DNA of 64,000 bases from Phragmites australis (lineage: Eukaryota; Streptophyta; Magnoliopsida; Poales; Poaceae). Under the pieces are notes generated by a model. That model made no database searches. It saw nothing but the letters and a program-made list of their open reading frames with translations, and was not told the DNA's origin. Positions 12,650 through 23,742 of this stretch are shown here, one piece after another (positions within the stretch are counted from its first letter, which is position 1; each line of letters begins with the position of its first letter). The stretch spans positions 21,369,501 through 21,433,500 of the forward strand of contig NC_084932.1 in the NCBI RefSeq assembly GCF_958298935.1. Direction: 5' to 3'. Position numbers and translations under genes: made by a program.

Positions 12650-12905
12650 CCGCCTGTGGAAATCTTTATATCTATAGGCGGCAGCTAAAGTGGGTCGCCT
12701 GTGGAAATCCATTTTCATAGGCGGTTGGCTTAAGGAACCGCCTGTGGAAATCCATTTTCACAGGCGGTTCCTTAAGCTAACCGCCTGTGAAAATAGTTTT
12801 TCACATGCGGTCTGTTTTGCGCCTGTGAAAATCGTTCATTTCCACAGACCTTCAGTCCCAGGCGGGTGCGCTAAATACCTGTGAAAATGTGTTACCACCC
12901 GCCTA
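12650..12905. repeat. Right subterminal repeats of CACTA A
   Basis: Copies of aaccgcctgtgaaaat and its complement, matching the left array. Confidence 0.85.
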
Positions 12906-12928
12906 TGATGACGTTTTGTGTAGTAGTG

Positions 12929-13625
12929 CTCGTCCCGCTCAGTATTTGGACTCTCTAGGTGAAAACCCAGTCTTGTACCGGCGATGGCGGTGCATTTGGC
13001 GTCACGTCCTCCATGGAGGCATCGCTGTGGAGGTCCCTCATTGCGGCTACTGACTGGAGTGTAGCGTGGTTTCTATTGGTGGCAACTTTTGCACACACCT
13101 AGCCTCAGTTTGGGGCATGTTGCGGTGAGACTTCTACCTTGTTGAGGTTGCGCCTCAGGCTCTTGGCAGAAGACTGGAACGCGCTTGGTTGTCCGTGCTG
13201 AGGTGGAGTCAGAGCTGCTGCGTCGAGGGGTTCGACAAGCTTGGCAACGATGACACAAAGTCGTGCTTTCTCTCGCATTTTCGGTGTTCGGTCTTGGGTG
13301 GAGGCGTGTCGGTTTTGAGGTAGTGGTTGAGGTCCACCTTGAGAAGTCGGAGCTGCTGCGCCGCTGCGAGTACGGCGTGCTCAGCAAAGATGACTCACGT
13401 CGGACTTCGTCAGTTGTTTCTGTTGTATTGGTGTGTGGTCATGGGCCTTCTCATTTTTAGTATTCGTGGTGTCCCCCTAGTTGCGGGTTTTGGCCGGCTT
13501 TCCCCTAATTAACCGTGCGGTTGTATGGTTTTCAGACCCAATTTTCCTTACAAACTAGATTAATTCTTTTCTTCTATGAAATGCTCGGCGATGCTCTTGA
13601 GGTCCTTTCGAAAAAACAAAAAAAA
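12929..13625 (+). other. 3' part of the poly(A) retroposon
   Basis: Continuation of the retroposon body after the CACTA insertion. GC-rich, open in several frames but with no protein family signature, ending in the A-rich tail. Confidence 0.55.
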
Positions 13626-13907
13626 AACAGTTTGCACATATGCAGATTTTTGTATCATAAGAATCTGTGTTCTTCCTTCTTTTGAATGTAGAAAGTTCAT
13701 GCCAGATTCAGGTAGGTCTTGAATGACAGAGTAGATGTATATGCAATATTACCATAAGCTGTCACCAGCTCCAGGGCTCACTCACTTTCTGTTCTTACAT
13801 CTAGAAACAAGAGATGCAGGCATTAAGTCTTGAATCCTGATTATTTTTATGTACATTCTTCTTCCTGAAAATCACAAAGTTGATACCACTTGGTGATGTT
13901 TCACCAT

Positions 13908-14351
13908 TAGGTATGTCAACGGGGACCCAATCTCCGATCCCCGGTGGTGAATTCACCTATTAGGGATGAGGATGGAGGTTGTTTTTTCCTGCAGAGATTT
14001 AAATAGAGAGTAATCACCCCTCCGTCGGGTCTAGCGGGGCCGGGGATGGTAACCCGTCTCCGTTTCCCCATGGGGCCCCATTTATATTATATATGGACTA
14101 ATATGCATGCATCAAATTTACTTAAGGCCCATCCATCTGTTGTCCAGCCCATCCTGAGACCCAACTAGCACCAAACCCTAATGCTATTGTAGCGGGGATG
14201 GGGACCCTGTCGAGTACTATTCCCCGCGGGAGGACGGGGATGGGGAAAAATTATTCCCCACGTGCGGGGACGGGGACGGGGAATTATCCTCCAAACAGAG
14301 GCAGGGATAGTTGCCTATTCCTCGCGGGAATTTTTCCCGCTGCCATCTCTG
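13908..14351. mobile_element. hAT-type non-autonomous element
   Basis: A 444-bp element flanked by an exact 8-bp duplication ttcaccat (13900-13907 and 14352-14359). Its ends TAGGTATGTCAACGGGGA and the complement of the right end CAGAGATGGCAGCGGGAA form imperfect inverted repeats. The interior is rich in gggacgggg strings. The 8-bp duplication and T/CAG termini fit hAT. Confidence 0.8.
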
Positions 14352-14366
14352 TTCACCATCAACGTT

Positions 14367-14544
14367 TGTTAGGATTAAATCCTTTTGTTAGGGACGGCTC
14401 CTATATAAAGAGGTCACAGGGCCATTATTAAGCAAGCAAAAAGTATATCAATCTATCCCCAGTCTATCTTCTCCTACCCCTGCACTTGTGGTGCTGCTGC
14501 CGCCCCTCGGTTCAGGGTCATCTAAGTCTAGTCTGTCACAAACA
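14367..14544 (+). mobile_element. Possible short LTR remnant
   Basis: The segment starts TGTTAGGAT, has a TATA-like ctatataaagag near 14401-14412 and ends cacaaaca, giving TGTT...AACA ends. Promoter-like composition fits a copia-type LTR. No target duplication was found, so this is tentative. Confidence 0.3.
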
Positions 14545-15400
14545 AGAAATTAGAGCACATGGTTGCATTTTTTAAATATATCAAAGACTTTATATGCAGA
14601 ATGTTTGTTCCTTCTATCCTTGTAATATTTGAGCAGCTGAGGTCTCTTAGAGCTTAAAAGTTGGAGTGACCAGGTCTTTCTCTATGCTGAAGGGCTGTGT
14701 CTCTCTAGATGAATTGCCGTCAGCATCTCAAATCCTTTCAACTGCATGGCACAAGATTGATAAGTTGTTGATCTCATGAATTGTGCATTAATCATTAAGT
14801 TTGCTATAAATCATCAGCTGCTAAGTTTCCATGTCATTTATTAACGTACCCTGAGTTTCTGGCCAGTTTTGTTCAGCTCAACCTGAATGTATATTCTCGC
14901 ATTTGGATCATTGCACAGCTCTGCAAAGTCACAAGTCTTGTTAACTGCAGCTCAATCCTCCATAGCTTGCTTCTCAGGGACAACCACGGCAACAAGGAAG
15001 GACTCAAAGCTGTTCCCGTAGACCCAAACCTGATTCAAAGAGGATTCTCTATGAAAGTTGAATCTGAGCAAAATTATGTGTTCGACTACATTGACTTAGT
15101 TTTATATGTGCCGATTGTCATACCGATATAATGAGAGGAGACTGCATGTATGCACTCTCCCGGGACAGCTTCAAGATGTTCTTCTTTCTGTTGATGATCT
15201 TCATCGTGCCATCGGTTGCCACTGTCCAAGGTCACCTTCATACATAAGATGATTGCAAATTTCTTACAGCTCATCTCCACTTACAAAGCATTTAGTAATA
15301 GTTAAAATTGAAGGGAAAAGACTATACCTGTATGGAACCAACCATCTGAGAACACTTCCTCCATGATGTCAGGACGCTTGTAGTACCCAGAAAACAAGGT

Positions 15401-15626
15401 TTTTTTTTTTTGAAAAAGGAACTTCATTAACTCTCATCATTATATCAAACTGATACAACTACACAAGAGTTTACCATCGGCATCTGTATTGCTGAGATGC
15501 ACACAACCACAAACTAAATAACACAAAAATGCAACCAGAATGTTACATGAGACCCATAAAAGGGAAAGACTAGTACGAAGAAACAAATCTCATCTATAGA
15601 AATTATTATGTTTAAGCTTGGATATG
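15401..15626 (-). mobile_element. 5'-truncated LINE insertion in a LACS exon
   Basis: A T-run (the poly(A) tail on the minus strand) starts at 15401 and follows a 3' end of the type taatgaagttcctttttc. It is flanked by aacaaggt (15393-15400) and aacaatgt (15627-15634), a duplication with one mismatch. Removing the insert rejoins the LACS frame as GHTLFSGYYKR, which confirms the boundaries. Confidence 0.8.
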
Positions 15627-15979
15627 AACAATGTGTGACCCCTCTAGCAGATCTTGCCCCGGGGCACATTGTAGAGCGCATTGTTGCCCATTTCAGAAAT
15701 GGACTCTAACCATATCTCAATTGTCGTCACAGGGGGGCCAATTGTTTCGATCATTGAGAAAACATTGGTGATTGATGTACAGCATCCTGCGCAACTCTCA
15801 GTTAGCCCTGCATACAAAGAGCACAGTTAGAGGGATCTTGCCTCTCAGGATTATACTAGTAAGTGGACTTATGTTAAGAGTTTAATATTAATATTACTAA
15901 TACTGATTTGGGCAGTTAAAGTAAAGTAACATTACCTATTTTCATCCATAGCAGGTCAACTACTGAACTGAGTCATGAC

Positions 15980-16169
15980 CGGTGGAGAGCTTGGACCAAA
16001 TGTCAGCAGGGGCCGGTGAAGCTAACTGGGCCGCAGGGGGCCCGAACTCATAGAAATTCTCAAGGAAATTGACAGATTGGACTTAAAATGAATTACAAAA
16101 TGCAAAAAGAAAAAGCTGTTGGGCCAGGGGGCCAGGGCCCACCTTGGTCACCAAGAAGCTCCGCCCCTG
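15980..16169. mobile_element. Small hAT-type MITE
   Basis: A 190-bp element in an intron of the LACS pseudogene, flanked by exact 8-bp duplications gtcatgac (15972-15979 and 16170-16177). Its ends are CGGTGGAGAGCTTGG and, on the other strand, CAGGGGCGGAGCTTC. Confidence 0.8.
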
Positions 16170-16750
16170 GTCATGACCAAAGAAATAAGCATGCTAACAT
16201 GGCTAATGTGGTTATGATGGGTCTTGGGAAAAGTTAGTTACAGCTACCATATGAATTCAGAAACTCTCACCATATCCTTGTACGAGGACCCTGCAGGTGG
16301 TCTCTCGCTTGAACTCTTCAATGTGTCTTGGCAAAGGTGCTGTGCCTGATAGCAGGAGGCGTATGCAGCCTCCAAGCCCTTCCTTTATCTATATCATCAA
16401 TGATCAAATAGTTCATAGATATGCTATCGAAGGCAGCAAAATGAAGAGGTGTCCTAAATGTGCACGTACTCTGTTGAAAACTATTTTGTCGAAAAACAGT
16501 GATGCTTCATGCTGCTTCAACCCTTTCGTCAAATTGCCAAGTTTACTGATAACAATATGACATTTAAATTACACATGAACTGTAAACATGGGAGGGATTA
16601 AAGAGTAGATGTTTATTCAAACTTTTTGTCCATAGTGCTTACTAATTGTATGCATACTCAAAAAGACTGAATTTTATGGTTAATACCTTAAATTCATGAG
16701 ATCCCCAGATTATGACTAAGCAAAAAATGTGGTTGGAATTGAGAACATAA

Positions 16751-16918
16751 TTTTTTTTTCTCGAACACGCAGGAGAACTGCATGTCATTAAAATTAAGAA
16801 AGAACCAACAGTCTACAAAGCCGTACCAACGGTGGGGATAGTTACAACGATCATACGCGCCCAATACTAGGATAGCTACCTCTTACAACACTTTCAACCT
16901 AGCAAGCAGATTGGTTTT
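16751..16918 (-). mobile_element. Truncated LINE tail next to a LACS exon
   Basis: A T-run at 16751-16759 followed by ctcgaacacgcaggagaact is the reverse complement of a grass LINE 3' end with poly(A). The right boundary lies near 16918, where the LACS exon text (YDRIYTGLMQK) begins. A target duplication was not resolved. Confidence 0.6.
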
Positions 16919-17978
16919 TGCATTAAACCTGTATATATACGATCATAAAAACAAGGAACACCACAAAATAGTGTTGGTTTCATCACTGCACATCCTCCAT
17001 CAGATACTTAATGTCCTGTTAAGAAAGTTTTATCACTCAGATGTTCAAAGAATAGAGTAACAGACTTCACAGAACTATTTCACTTGCAAGATGTAGCTCA
17101 TACCCCTTGCCAGAATCCAATGGAGGCCCTTTAGAGATGCAGTAGTTTTCAATTACTTGATCAAACATGTGGGCTAATGGAAGAAAGGAAAAGTATGAAT
17201 CATCTTCAGCCACCTACATAAATGTAGTATTATCAGGTCAGGACTCAGGACAATATCAGAGAAATTAGATGAAAGCTATAAATCATGAATGGAAAAACAA
17301 TATCATTCTTTTGATTAGTTGTTGATCATTTCATATGTTTCAATTTGATTTTTTAATCATGATTAAAGAATTTAAGAACAGTAGAATGATTACAAATGTA
17401 CAATAGTATCATACATACAACAGGAGTGTATACATGAAAATGATTCAGAAATTACCACTATGTCTGTCACCTTGAGAAGCTGTTCTGTGGTCATAACCCC
17501 AGCTATGGTAGAACTGTTTGTGATTATCACACCCTTTGGATCTCCCGTTGTTTCACTTGTGTACATGATTGTACATGTGTCATCCTTTTGTTTCTTGGGA
17601 AGTTCATGGCTTTCTTTTCCCTGTTAAAATAGCACACTGCTCATCAGGATATCTATGATTTTACAATGATGATTGCAATGAATTTTTTAGGTGTGAATTA
17701 AGTAGCTTGAAAGGAACTCAGTCTAACCATTGAAGAAAATTCTTCCCAAGAAAAGCAAGATACTCCTAATTGTTCGGCTTCCCTTTTCAGCTCACTTGTC
17801 ACATCAACAAAACTAACAATGGCTGAGGTTGAACAAATAAAATGAGAATTAAATCATATATAACTACAAATAAGCATCTAGAAGGTTGATACCTAGAGTC
17901 CAGGCAGCTAACCTTCCATATGGGCTCTGCACTTTGGGACTACGGCTAGTATCTGAAAACTGCAATTCAAGCACTTGT

Positions 17979-19199
17979 TAGATGTAAGAGAAACTGATGT
18001 GTAAAATTGATCTTCACAACTAGTTCTGTAACACTGATTTCAGCAATTGAATCCAACTCTATTATATCTGAGACTGAGTAACTACTAACCAATCATATAA
18101 CTAGCTTTAAATTCGAGACACATATGGCATGTTAATTAATATGGTACAGAACATAATATTTTCAAAGACCAGTTCTTTGCTTAGTGATTTTATCTTGCTC
18201 TCCTGCACAAATGCTATAGAGATCTCAGCATGGTCTAATATGAACTCAACTGCTTTTGCACCTACGTTTATTTGAGACACAGCATCAGAGGCGGAGCCAG
18301 AATTGGACCATTTGGGGCGAGGGGTGAGGTGGGGTGGGGGGGGGGGGTGAGGTGGGGTGGGGGGGGTGAGGTCGGTTCTAGAAGCTATTGAATTGATCAT
18401 TGTAAAAAAGCGTAATATTGGTTAATCTATTTCGTATTCTTTAGAGGAACAAAATACAGGTATTACGATGAAATCATATTCCATGATCAGTTTAAAAAAT
18501 CTTTTTTTCTTATTTACAGTGGCAAATATATGACCTTTTATATAATGTATGACAATATTTATCAATTCAACATCTTGATATTGCCTTTTAGATGTAAGAG
18601 AAACTGATGTGTAAAATTGATCTTCACAACTAGTTCTGTAACACTGATTTCAGCAATTGAATCCAACTCTATTATATCTGAGACTGAGTAACTACTAACC
18701 AATCATATAACTAGCTTTAAATTCGAGACACATATGGCATGTTAATTAATATGGTACAGAACATAATATTTTCAAAGACCAGTTCTTTGCTTAGTGATTT
18801 TATCTTGCTCTCCTGCACAAATGCTATAGAGATCTCAGCATGGTCTAATATGAACTCAACTGCTTTTGCACCTACGTTTATTTGAGACACAGCATCAGAG
18901 GCGGAGCCAGAATTGGACCATTTGGGGCGAGGGGTGAGGTGGGGTGGGGGGGGGTGAGGTGGGGTGGGGGGGGGGGGTGAGGTCGGTTCTAGAAGCTATT
19001 GAATTGATCATTGTAAAAAAGCGTAATATTGGTTAATCTATTTCGTATTCTTTAGAGGAACAAAATACATGTATTACGATGAAATCATATTCCATGATCA
19101 GTTTAAAAAATCTTTTTTTCTTATTTACAGTGGCAAATATATGACCTTTTATATAATGTATGACAATATTTATCAATTCAACATCTTGATATTGCCTTT
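17979..19199. repeat. 610-bp near-identical tandem duplication
   Basis: The sequence from gatgtaagagaaactgatgt at 17981 recurs at 18591 and both copies end ...gatattgccttt (18588 and 19199). By eye the only differences are G-run lengths (around 18337-18367 and 18947-18977) and one base (aaaatacagg at 18451-18460 versus aaaatacatg). Each copy contains the first surviving LACS exon and the start of the repeat at 18286/18896. The junction has a 3-base microhomology (tta). Confidence 0.9.
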
Positions 19200-20030
19200 G
19201 CTAGTTCGATACGGGCCTACAATAGAAGTTGCTAAAAAAATCTCTATAACTGAAAATAACTAGAGCTCAGGTCAATAAAGAGTAGAGTAATGGAACTTGA
19301 ATCATGACCATTAAGGACAATCACTTTAAACTTGGTAAAGTTTGGCAAAAAAAAACACTTCATTATATGCATTCACAGTAACTATAGATAGTAAATTACA
19401 CTTGGCGATATCTAATACCTAAAATGTATTAAAAAAAAGACATAATATTTGAAACATAGATAATAGATAAAATGAGTTTATATGGCAGTGAGCTCTTGAC
19501 TTCTTTAGCTCTTATATATTGCTCATTGCATGCATGCATGCATATTATGCAACTGAATGAAGTAGAGGATTGATTACTTAATAAATAGACAATTAGAGGA
19601 GGATGAATGATTATGGAAGCTAAATTCAAATTTTAATTCACCTTAATAAAAAATCCAAAATAATCTTGTATCATTCTAAACAAAGTTAATATCACATACC
19701 TAAAAACATGTACATAAAGAATCATAGGTCTGATTGCTCTCAAATTTTAACAGTAGAAATTAGACAATGTTACCGAACTAAAGCAACAAAAATCAAGTGA
19801 ATCGGATATCTAGCAGACTGTGATAGATGGTGACAAAATTTAATTAAACACTAATTTCGTGATTAAGCAAGAATTACGAAAAATCAACCAATCAAAAAAT
19901 TTCAGAACCCTAGATGTTTAGGATGATTTTCAGAACCAAGACAAATTAAAAATCAATCCAATAGATTCACAAAAAATTAAAACCGAAAGACAAGAATGAT
20001 GAACGCGGAGAGAAACTAAATCAACAACTC
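18286..20030. other. Repeat-derived AT-rich DNA abutting the LACS remnant
   Basis: The LACS exon stops at a terminus CAGAGGCGGAGCCAG (18286, and again at 18896), which resembles the end of the small hAT element at 15980-16169 (CAGGGGCGGAGC). This suggests a hAT-type element removed or displaced the 5' half of the gene. The matching right end was not found. No coding signal lies in 19200-20030. Confidence 0.45.
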
Positions 20031-20648
20031 ATCAATTTATGAAACTTGATCTTTATTGCATGGATAAGTACTTAAGATATATTTACACAGTATCATTTCC
20101 ATTTCCACGAAATCCCTGACCCTAGATTTCTCTGTAATCTGTCTCTGCTCTTGCTCTCTGTCCGTCGCCTTCTGCAACCGAGAGACCCAGCCTTCTCTTT
20201 TATATCCTCTCTGTCCGTCGCCTCCTGCCCTGACCGAATCGGTTTCCACCGCCCAAGGAATCAACCGAGTACCTAACAGACTCGGTTGAGACGCTGTTGA
20301 CGCCACCTGCGCCAGCTCGTGACCGAACACCGAACAGGATCGGTTCCTGTTGCCTTGCGTGCAACACTCAGCGCAAGAACAACCAACAGCCACCTTTCTT
20401 TTCTCCAGTGAGGCCACCTCTTGGCCTGTGCCTCTTTAATGCACCTAGCCAATTAATGCACAGCCTTCCGTGCCACGATCACGACTCCCCGCGTGACATC
20501 GAGCCTGTATGCTTCATGACGCGATCTTCTGCACAATATAAATGTACACCCTTTTATGTACGTCTCATGTGTGATTTTCACCATAGGACTGATAACAAGT
20601 CGTATTAAATTTGGCTGAAGTAAAACCATATTCGATTTGAAATCCGAC
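20031..20648 (-). mobile_element. LTR-like promoter/terminator block
   Basis: On the minus strand a TATA-like gatataaaagagaagg (about 20195) is followed some 140 bases on by AATAAA (about 20055), and the block begins TGTCGGATTTC (20648). Promoter, short transcript and polyadenylation signal in one 600-bp unit is typical of an LTR. No target duplication was found, so a solo LTR is only a suggestion. The open frame inside (20417-20037, minus) shows no family signature. Confidence 0.35.
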
Positions 20649-22480
20649 AGCTCCAACTCGACACGTACATGAAGTACTAAATAGGTGAAAACTTAAACTC
20701 AAACTCAAACCCATTGAGCACCCGTCGGGTTTTGGGCACTTCTCAGGTTCAAGCTGTCGGGCGCTGGGTTGCAGTTGAAAGGTGGCGGCAACGATCTACG
20801 GTTATGGGGCACCAAACGGATATGGAAACACTAATATTTTGTTTGGTAGATTGTTTAGCCATATTTTAGGATATTAGAAAGTGTCATAAGCTCGACTAAT
20901 GAATATATACAATAATGATGGATAAATTGTTAATGGTCTAGTAACATGGAACCTTAGACTTTGAGCATAGGGATGTTAGTGATAGTGTTTGCTCAAGTAA
21001 TTTAAGTAATGATCGGTTCGTGGAGCAACAACCCAAGATGTTCTGTACAAACACGAGACTAATATGGGTAGGCTTAAGGCATGGATGAGGGAAGTTTATT
21101 CTCAGAAACCACATGGCATAAGAGGGGGCTTCTAGGTGGTACCACCTAGCGGTGAAACCTGGAGTATTGGTGACACATACTGGGAAGATTCTTTGTAAAG
21201 GCTTCATAGTGATCTCCTTGCAACACACCACTGGCGTGTGTATAGTGCTTGGCTGGTATTGCAACATGGAGACTTTAGTCATCTGCTTGCAGGTGATGAA
21301 ATCACGACTCGTGGGAAAGTTGTACAATCTCTGCAGAGTGTAAAATTTGATATATCAGCCGTGCTCATGGTTATGAGAGACTTGGATCCTCACATGATTA
21401 GTTGGTGGTGAAATGGTTATGGTATGGTTATGAGTTTGGTTGTAATTATGATTCTAGTACAGAAAGTACTAGAATGTTATGGTTTGCAAGATAAGGAGCC
21501 TTGTAGGTTGGTTAGTTGGTTATATGGGATACATTCACTTAATAACTGTTTAATGCTTTTGAATTCAAATATCTTTTCTTTACTTGCATTTACGCAAAAA
21601 TACCGTGTGATAGTCTATTCTTGTTGAAAGTCTGCATATCATTATTTTTTCACACTTGCTGAGTACTCCATGTGTTCACACTTACTATCTCCCACAATAT
21701 ATATGCTGCTCAGTGGAAGACTTTCAAGACTTTCAAGATGACGACCTGATATTCTAGGGGTGTGTCTTCCGGTCGGTACCTGTGGAGTGCTTGGTCGCCG
21801 ATGTTTTCGTTCCACTGCTGTCATTTAATAACTATAGATAGTTGTTTAGGTGAAGACTTTGTGTAAGAGTTTAACGATTGTAAGTTAAAGTATTGCTTTT
21901 GTTACTTCACCTATTATGTCCTTATGTGTGTTAAACTTTCTGGACACACATAAGTCGCACTTGATTTTGTTCGTTAAAACTGGGTATGACGAAGATCGAG
22001 TTTTAGAGTTTCGGCCAAGTGAACTCGCCGGATGGTCCGGTATTCTGGAGTTTGTTCTCACCGAACCATCTGGTGTTCAGTCCGAAACCGAATCAGAGTG
22101 GATTCGTTGATTTGTTCAGATTTTTTTTACGATTTTGGTCGAACATGGCGTGTTTAGGGTTGGAATAGAGTCCTATTTTGATTTCTTAGAGTCAAGATCG
22201 CACCCCCTTATAAATAATCGAGGGATGGAGGTCGATTGCATATCCATCAGTCCATCGCATCTATTGCGTCTATTTTTCATTTTGCCTTTACTTTGCTGCA
22301 ATTTAGGGTTAGTACTTCACTGCTACTTCGAATCCCTATGATTTGAGTGGTAGTTCTTTATCGATTTGTTCGTAAATAGTCCGGGCGGCGATCCCCAAGA
22401 TTGCCGGTCGAAACCTTTGCTTGTTTGCTTGTAAATAAGTTGCGTGTCACTGCGAAAAACGACAAGTAGCCTTGACGGAC
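20649..22480. other. Non-coding, probably LTR-retrotransposon derived
   Basis: No protein domain is visible. Parts (about 21130-21370 and 21730-22110) resemble long non-coding regions of grass retroelements in style, and the stretch ends with ccgcgccaaca, but I could not pair termini or find a target duplication. Confidence 0.3.
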
Positions 22481-23292
22481 ACCATGTTGGTGAGGTGTTG
22501 TCTAATTCCGCGCCAACACTAGTTTATGAAATTCAGAAAGATTTGTCCTATTGCACATTCAGACTTCCTATCTGTGACCTTTTTCTCTGTATCCTTCAGC
22601 ATCCAGTTTTTGGAAGGAACACATTTTTTATGGCCTTGAAGTTTTGGAGCTTGTTTTATCTGATTTTTGTTACTTCAAAAATATCGTTTTCAAAATTAGC
22701 ATTGCTTTTAGTTCACAGGGATTTTGCCACTATAACCCATATAACCATGCTGATTCCTGGATTGAATTAGCATCAACAACGCTATATTACCAGCCCACAT
22801 CTCCGTTACGCCGGGGGTCATCAGGCTACTGATTCTATTTGTCAGTTCTTGGTGTATCCTCTTTTTCAAGATAGTAAATGGGCCAATCAATCTTTTGTGC
22901 CACAGAATACAAATAAAGCCCAATAAGAATTCTTACAATAGCTACGCTGGTCATCGAAGCTAGCGACACAGAACCCTAGCGCGGCCGCGTTAATTCTACT
23001 ATACACGATTTTGCGTTCAAAATTCCAATCCCAACTGGCCGTGGGTAATCCTTGATTACCGTTCATCAATAGAATTCACTCCGGATTCTCGGATATATAC
23101 CCAGCTAAAATCAAAACGAATAAACCAGGAAGGTCTTGATTCTCGGATCAGAAACCCATAAGCGCTTCGGGAAATCAATTAGCTCGAGGCGATAATCCGG
23201 CTCCATACTTGCAGCAATATATGGCAACGAGATTAATTACAGCAAATCAACGCAGCGTTTACCTCGAGGATTGACAGCAAATTGAACATTCT
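22481..23292 (+). other. Upstream region of TPD1-like gene 1
   Basis: No coding signal. The last few hundred bases should hold the promoter of the gene at 23353. Confidence 0.4.
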
Positions 23293-23299
23293 TATAAAG
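23293..23299 (+). promoter_or_regulatory. TATA box of TPD1-like gene 1
   Basis: TATAAAG lies 54 bases upstream of the ATG at 23353, implying a very short 5' UTR of roughly 25-30 bases. Confidence 0.6.
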
Positions 23300-23352
23300 C
23301 CTCTATTGCACAACCATTTTATTTCACTGCAAAAGCAACCTCTCACATCGAG

Positions 23353-23742
23353 ATGGCTCGCATGGGGGTCAATGCCACCGTCCTCTTGCTCGTCCTCGCC
23401 GCCCTGGCCTGCTGCCATGCGGGCGCTGCAGGCAACGGGGAGCAGGGTGGCTGTCAGCTGTCGGACATCAAGGTCTCGCAGGAGAAGACGAGGAAGGTGG
23501 TGGAGGGACAGCCGGAGTACCGGGTGACCATCGAGAACCTGTGCCCATGCCCGCAGGCCTACGTCAACGTGCACTGCAACGGCCTGCCCAGCGTCGAGCC
23601 GATAGACAGCAGCAAGATCAAAGTGGAGGATGAGCTCTGCATGGTCGCCAGCGAGATGTTCAAGGGGTCGCCCGTCACCTTCACATACGCATGGAAGACG
23701 CCGCAGGACTTCGCCGTCGTCAGCGCCGAGCCGCAGTGCTGA
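23353..23742 (+). CDS. TPD1-like small secreted cysteine-rich protein 1
   Basis: A single-exon frame of 129 codons. Residues 1-25 form a signal peptide (hydrophobic VLLLVLAALACCHA). The mature part carries the TPD1 family pattern: GCQLSDIKVSQ, then GQPEYRVTIENLCPCPQ, VHCNGLPSVEPIDSSKI, LCMV and GSPVTFTYAWKTPQDF, ending in Cys. TPD1 of Arabidopsis and its rice homologue MIL2/TDL1A are secreted ligands of the LRR receptor kinases EMS1/MSP1 in anther cell fate; short grass members like this one are paralogues of unknown role. The ATG is supported by the signal peptide and by the TATA box. A close paralogue lies 3.3 kb downstream in the same orientation. Frame, cysteines and signal peptide are intact, so it is probably functional. 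Confidence 0.9.
   Translation: MARMGVNATVLLLVLAALACCHAGAAGNGEQGGCQLSDIKVSQEKTRKVVEGQPEYRVTIENLCPCPQAYVNVHCNGLPSVEPIDSSKIKVEDELCMVASEMFKGSPVTFTYAWKTPQDFAVVSAEPQC

Larger units (their letters stand above)
7727..12928 (+). mobile_element. CACTA transposon, family A
   Basis: The element starts CACTACTATAAAAG (7727) and ends tagtagtg (12928), the inverted terminal form of the CACTA (En/Spm) superfamily. Both subterminal regions are packed with a short repeat of core cacaggcggtt in both orientations. The flanking 3-mers are CCC and CTC, an imperfect target duplication. It carries one multi-exon gene (9655-12472, TNP1/C48 type) but no TNP2 transposase, so it is non-autonomous. It inserted into the body of the poly(A) retroposon. 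A 17-base G run lies at 8108-8124. Confidence 0.85.
6798..13625 (+). mobile_element. Poly(A) retroposon (LINE-like), split by CACTA A
   Basis: The 17-bp string aacagtttgcacatatg occurs at 6781-6797 and again at 13626-13642, directly after an A-rich tail (13610-13627). A long target duplication plus a 3' poly(A) tail is the hallmark of LINE-type target-primed insertion. Excluding the internal CACTA element (7727-12928), the body is about 1.6 kb, GC-rich, and ends in gctcttgaggtcctttcg before the A tail, a style of 3' end seen in grass LINEs. No reverse transcriptase or endonuclease frame is visible, so it is either a non-autonomous element or a retroposed transcript copied by LINE machinery. 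The two duplications are identical, so the insertion is not ancient. Confidence 0.75.
14600..18286 (-). pseudogene. Long-chain acyl-CoA synthetase (LACS) pseudogene
   Basis: The functional relatives activate fatty acids to acyl-CoA (AMP-binding family, ER or plastid membranes). Read on the minus strand, exons appear in family order: about 18286-18125 (GAKAVEFILDHAEISIAFVQ), 17825-17730 (SELKREAEQLGVSCFSWEEF), 17620-17457 (P-loop TCTIMYTSETTGDPKG), 17215-17103 (YFSFLPLAHMFDQVI), 17028-16925 (IKYLMEDV; FCGVP; YDRIYTG), 16545-16465 (KLGNLTKGLKQ), 16385-16275 (RLLLSGTAPLPRHIEEF), 15815-15635 (LTESCAGCCTSITN), 15400-15325 (FSGYYKRPDIMEEVFSDGWF), 15245-15140 (MKIINRKKNIFKLS), 15030-14850 (YGNSFESFLVAVVVPE) and about 14765-14610 (LLKYYKD). 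Lesions include Gly to Glu in the P-loop, a TAG in the IC*RG stretch near 15648, a frameshift at VQ-MKP, a frameshift before GTMKII, a TGA near 14965 and two LINE insertions. The 5' exons are missing beyond 18286, where a repeat begins. Confidence 0.9.

Noticed and set aside
20037..20417. A 126-codon minus-strand frame as a gene
   Set aside because: It lies across a TATA box and ahead of a polyadenylation signal in an LTR-like block and has no family signature.
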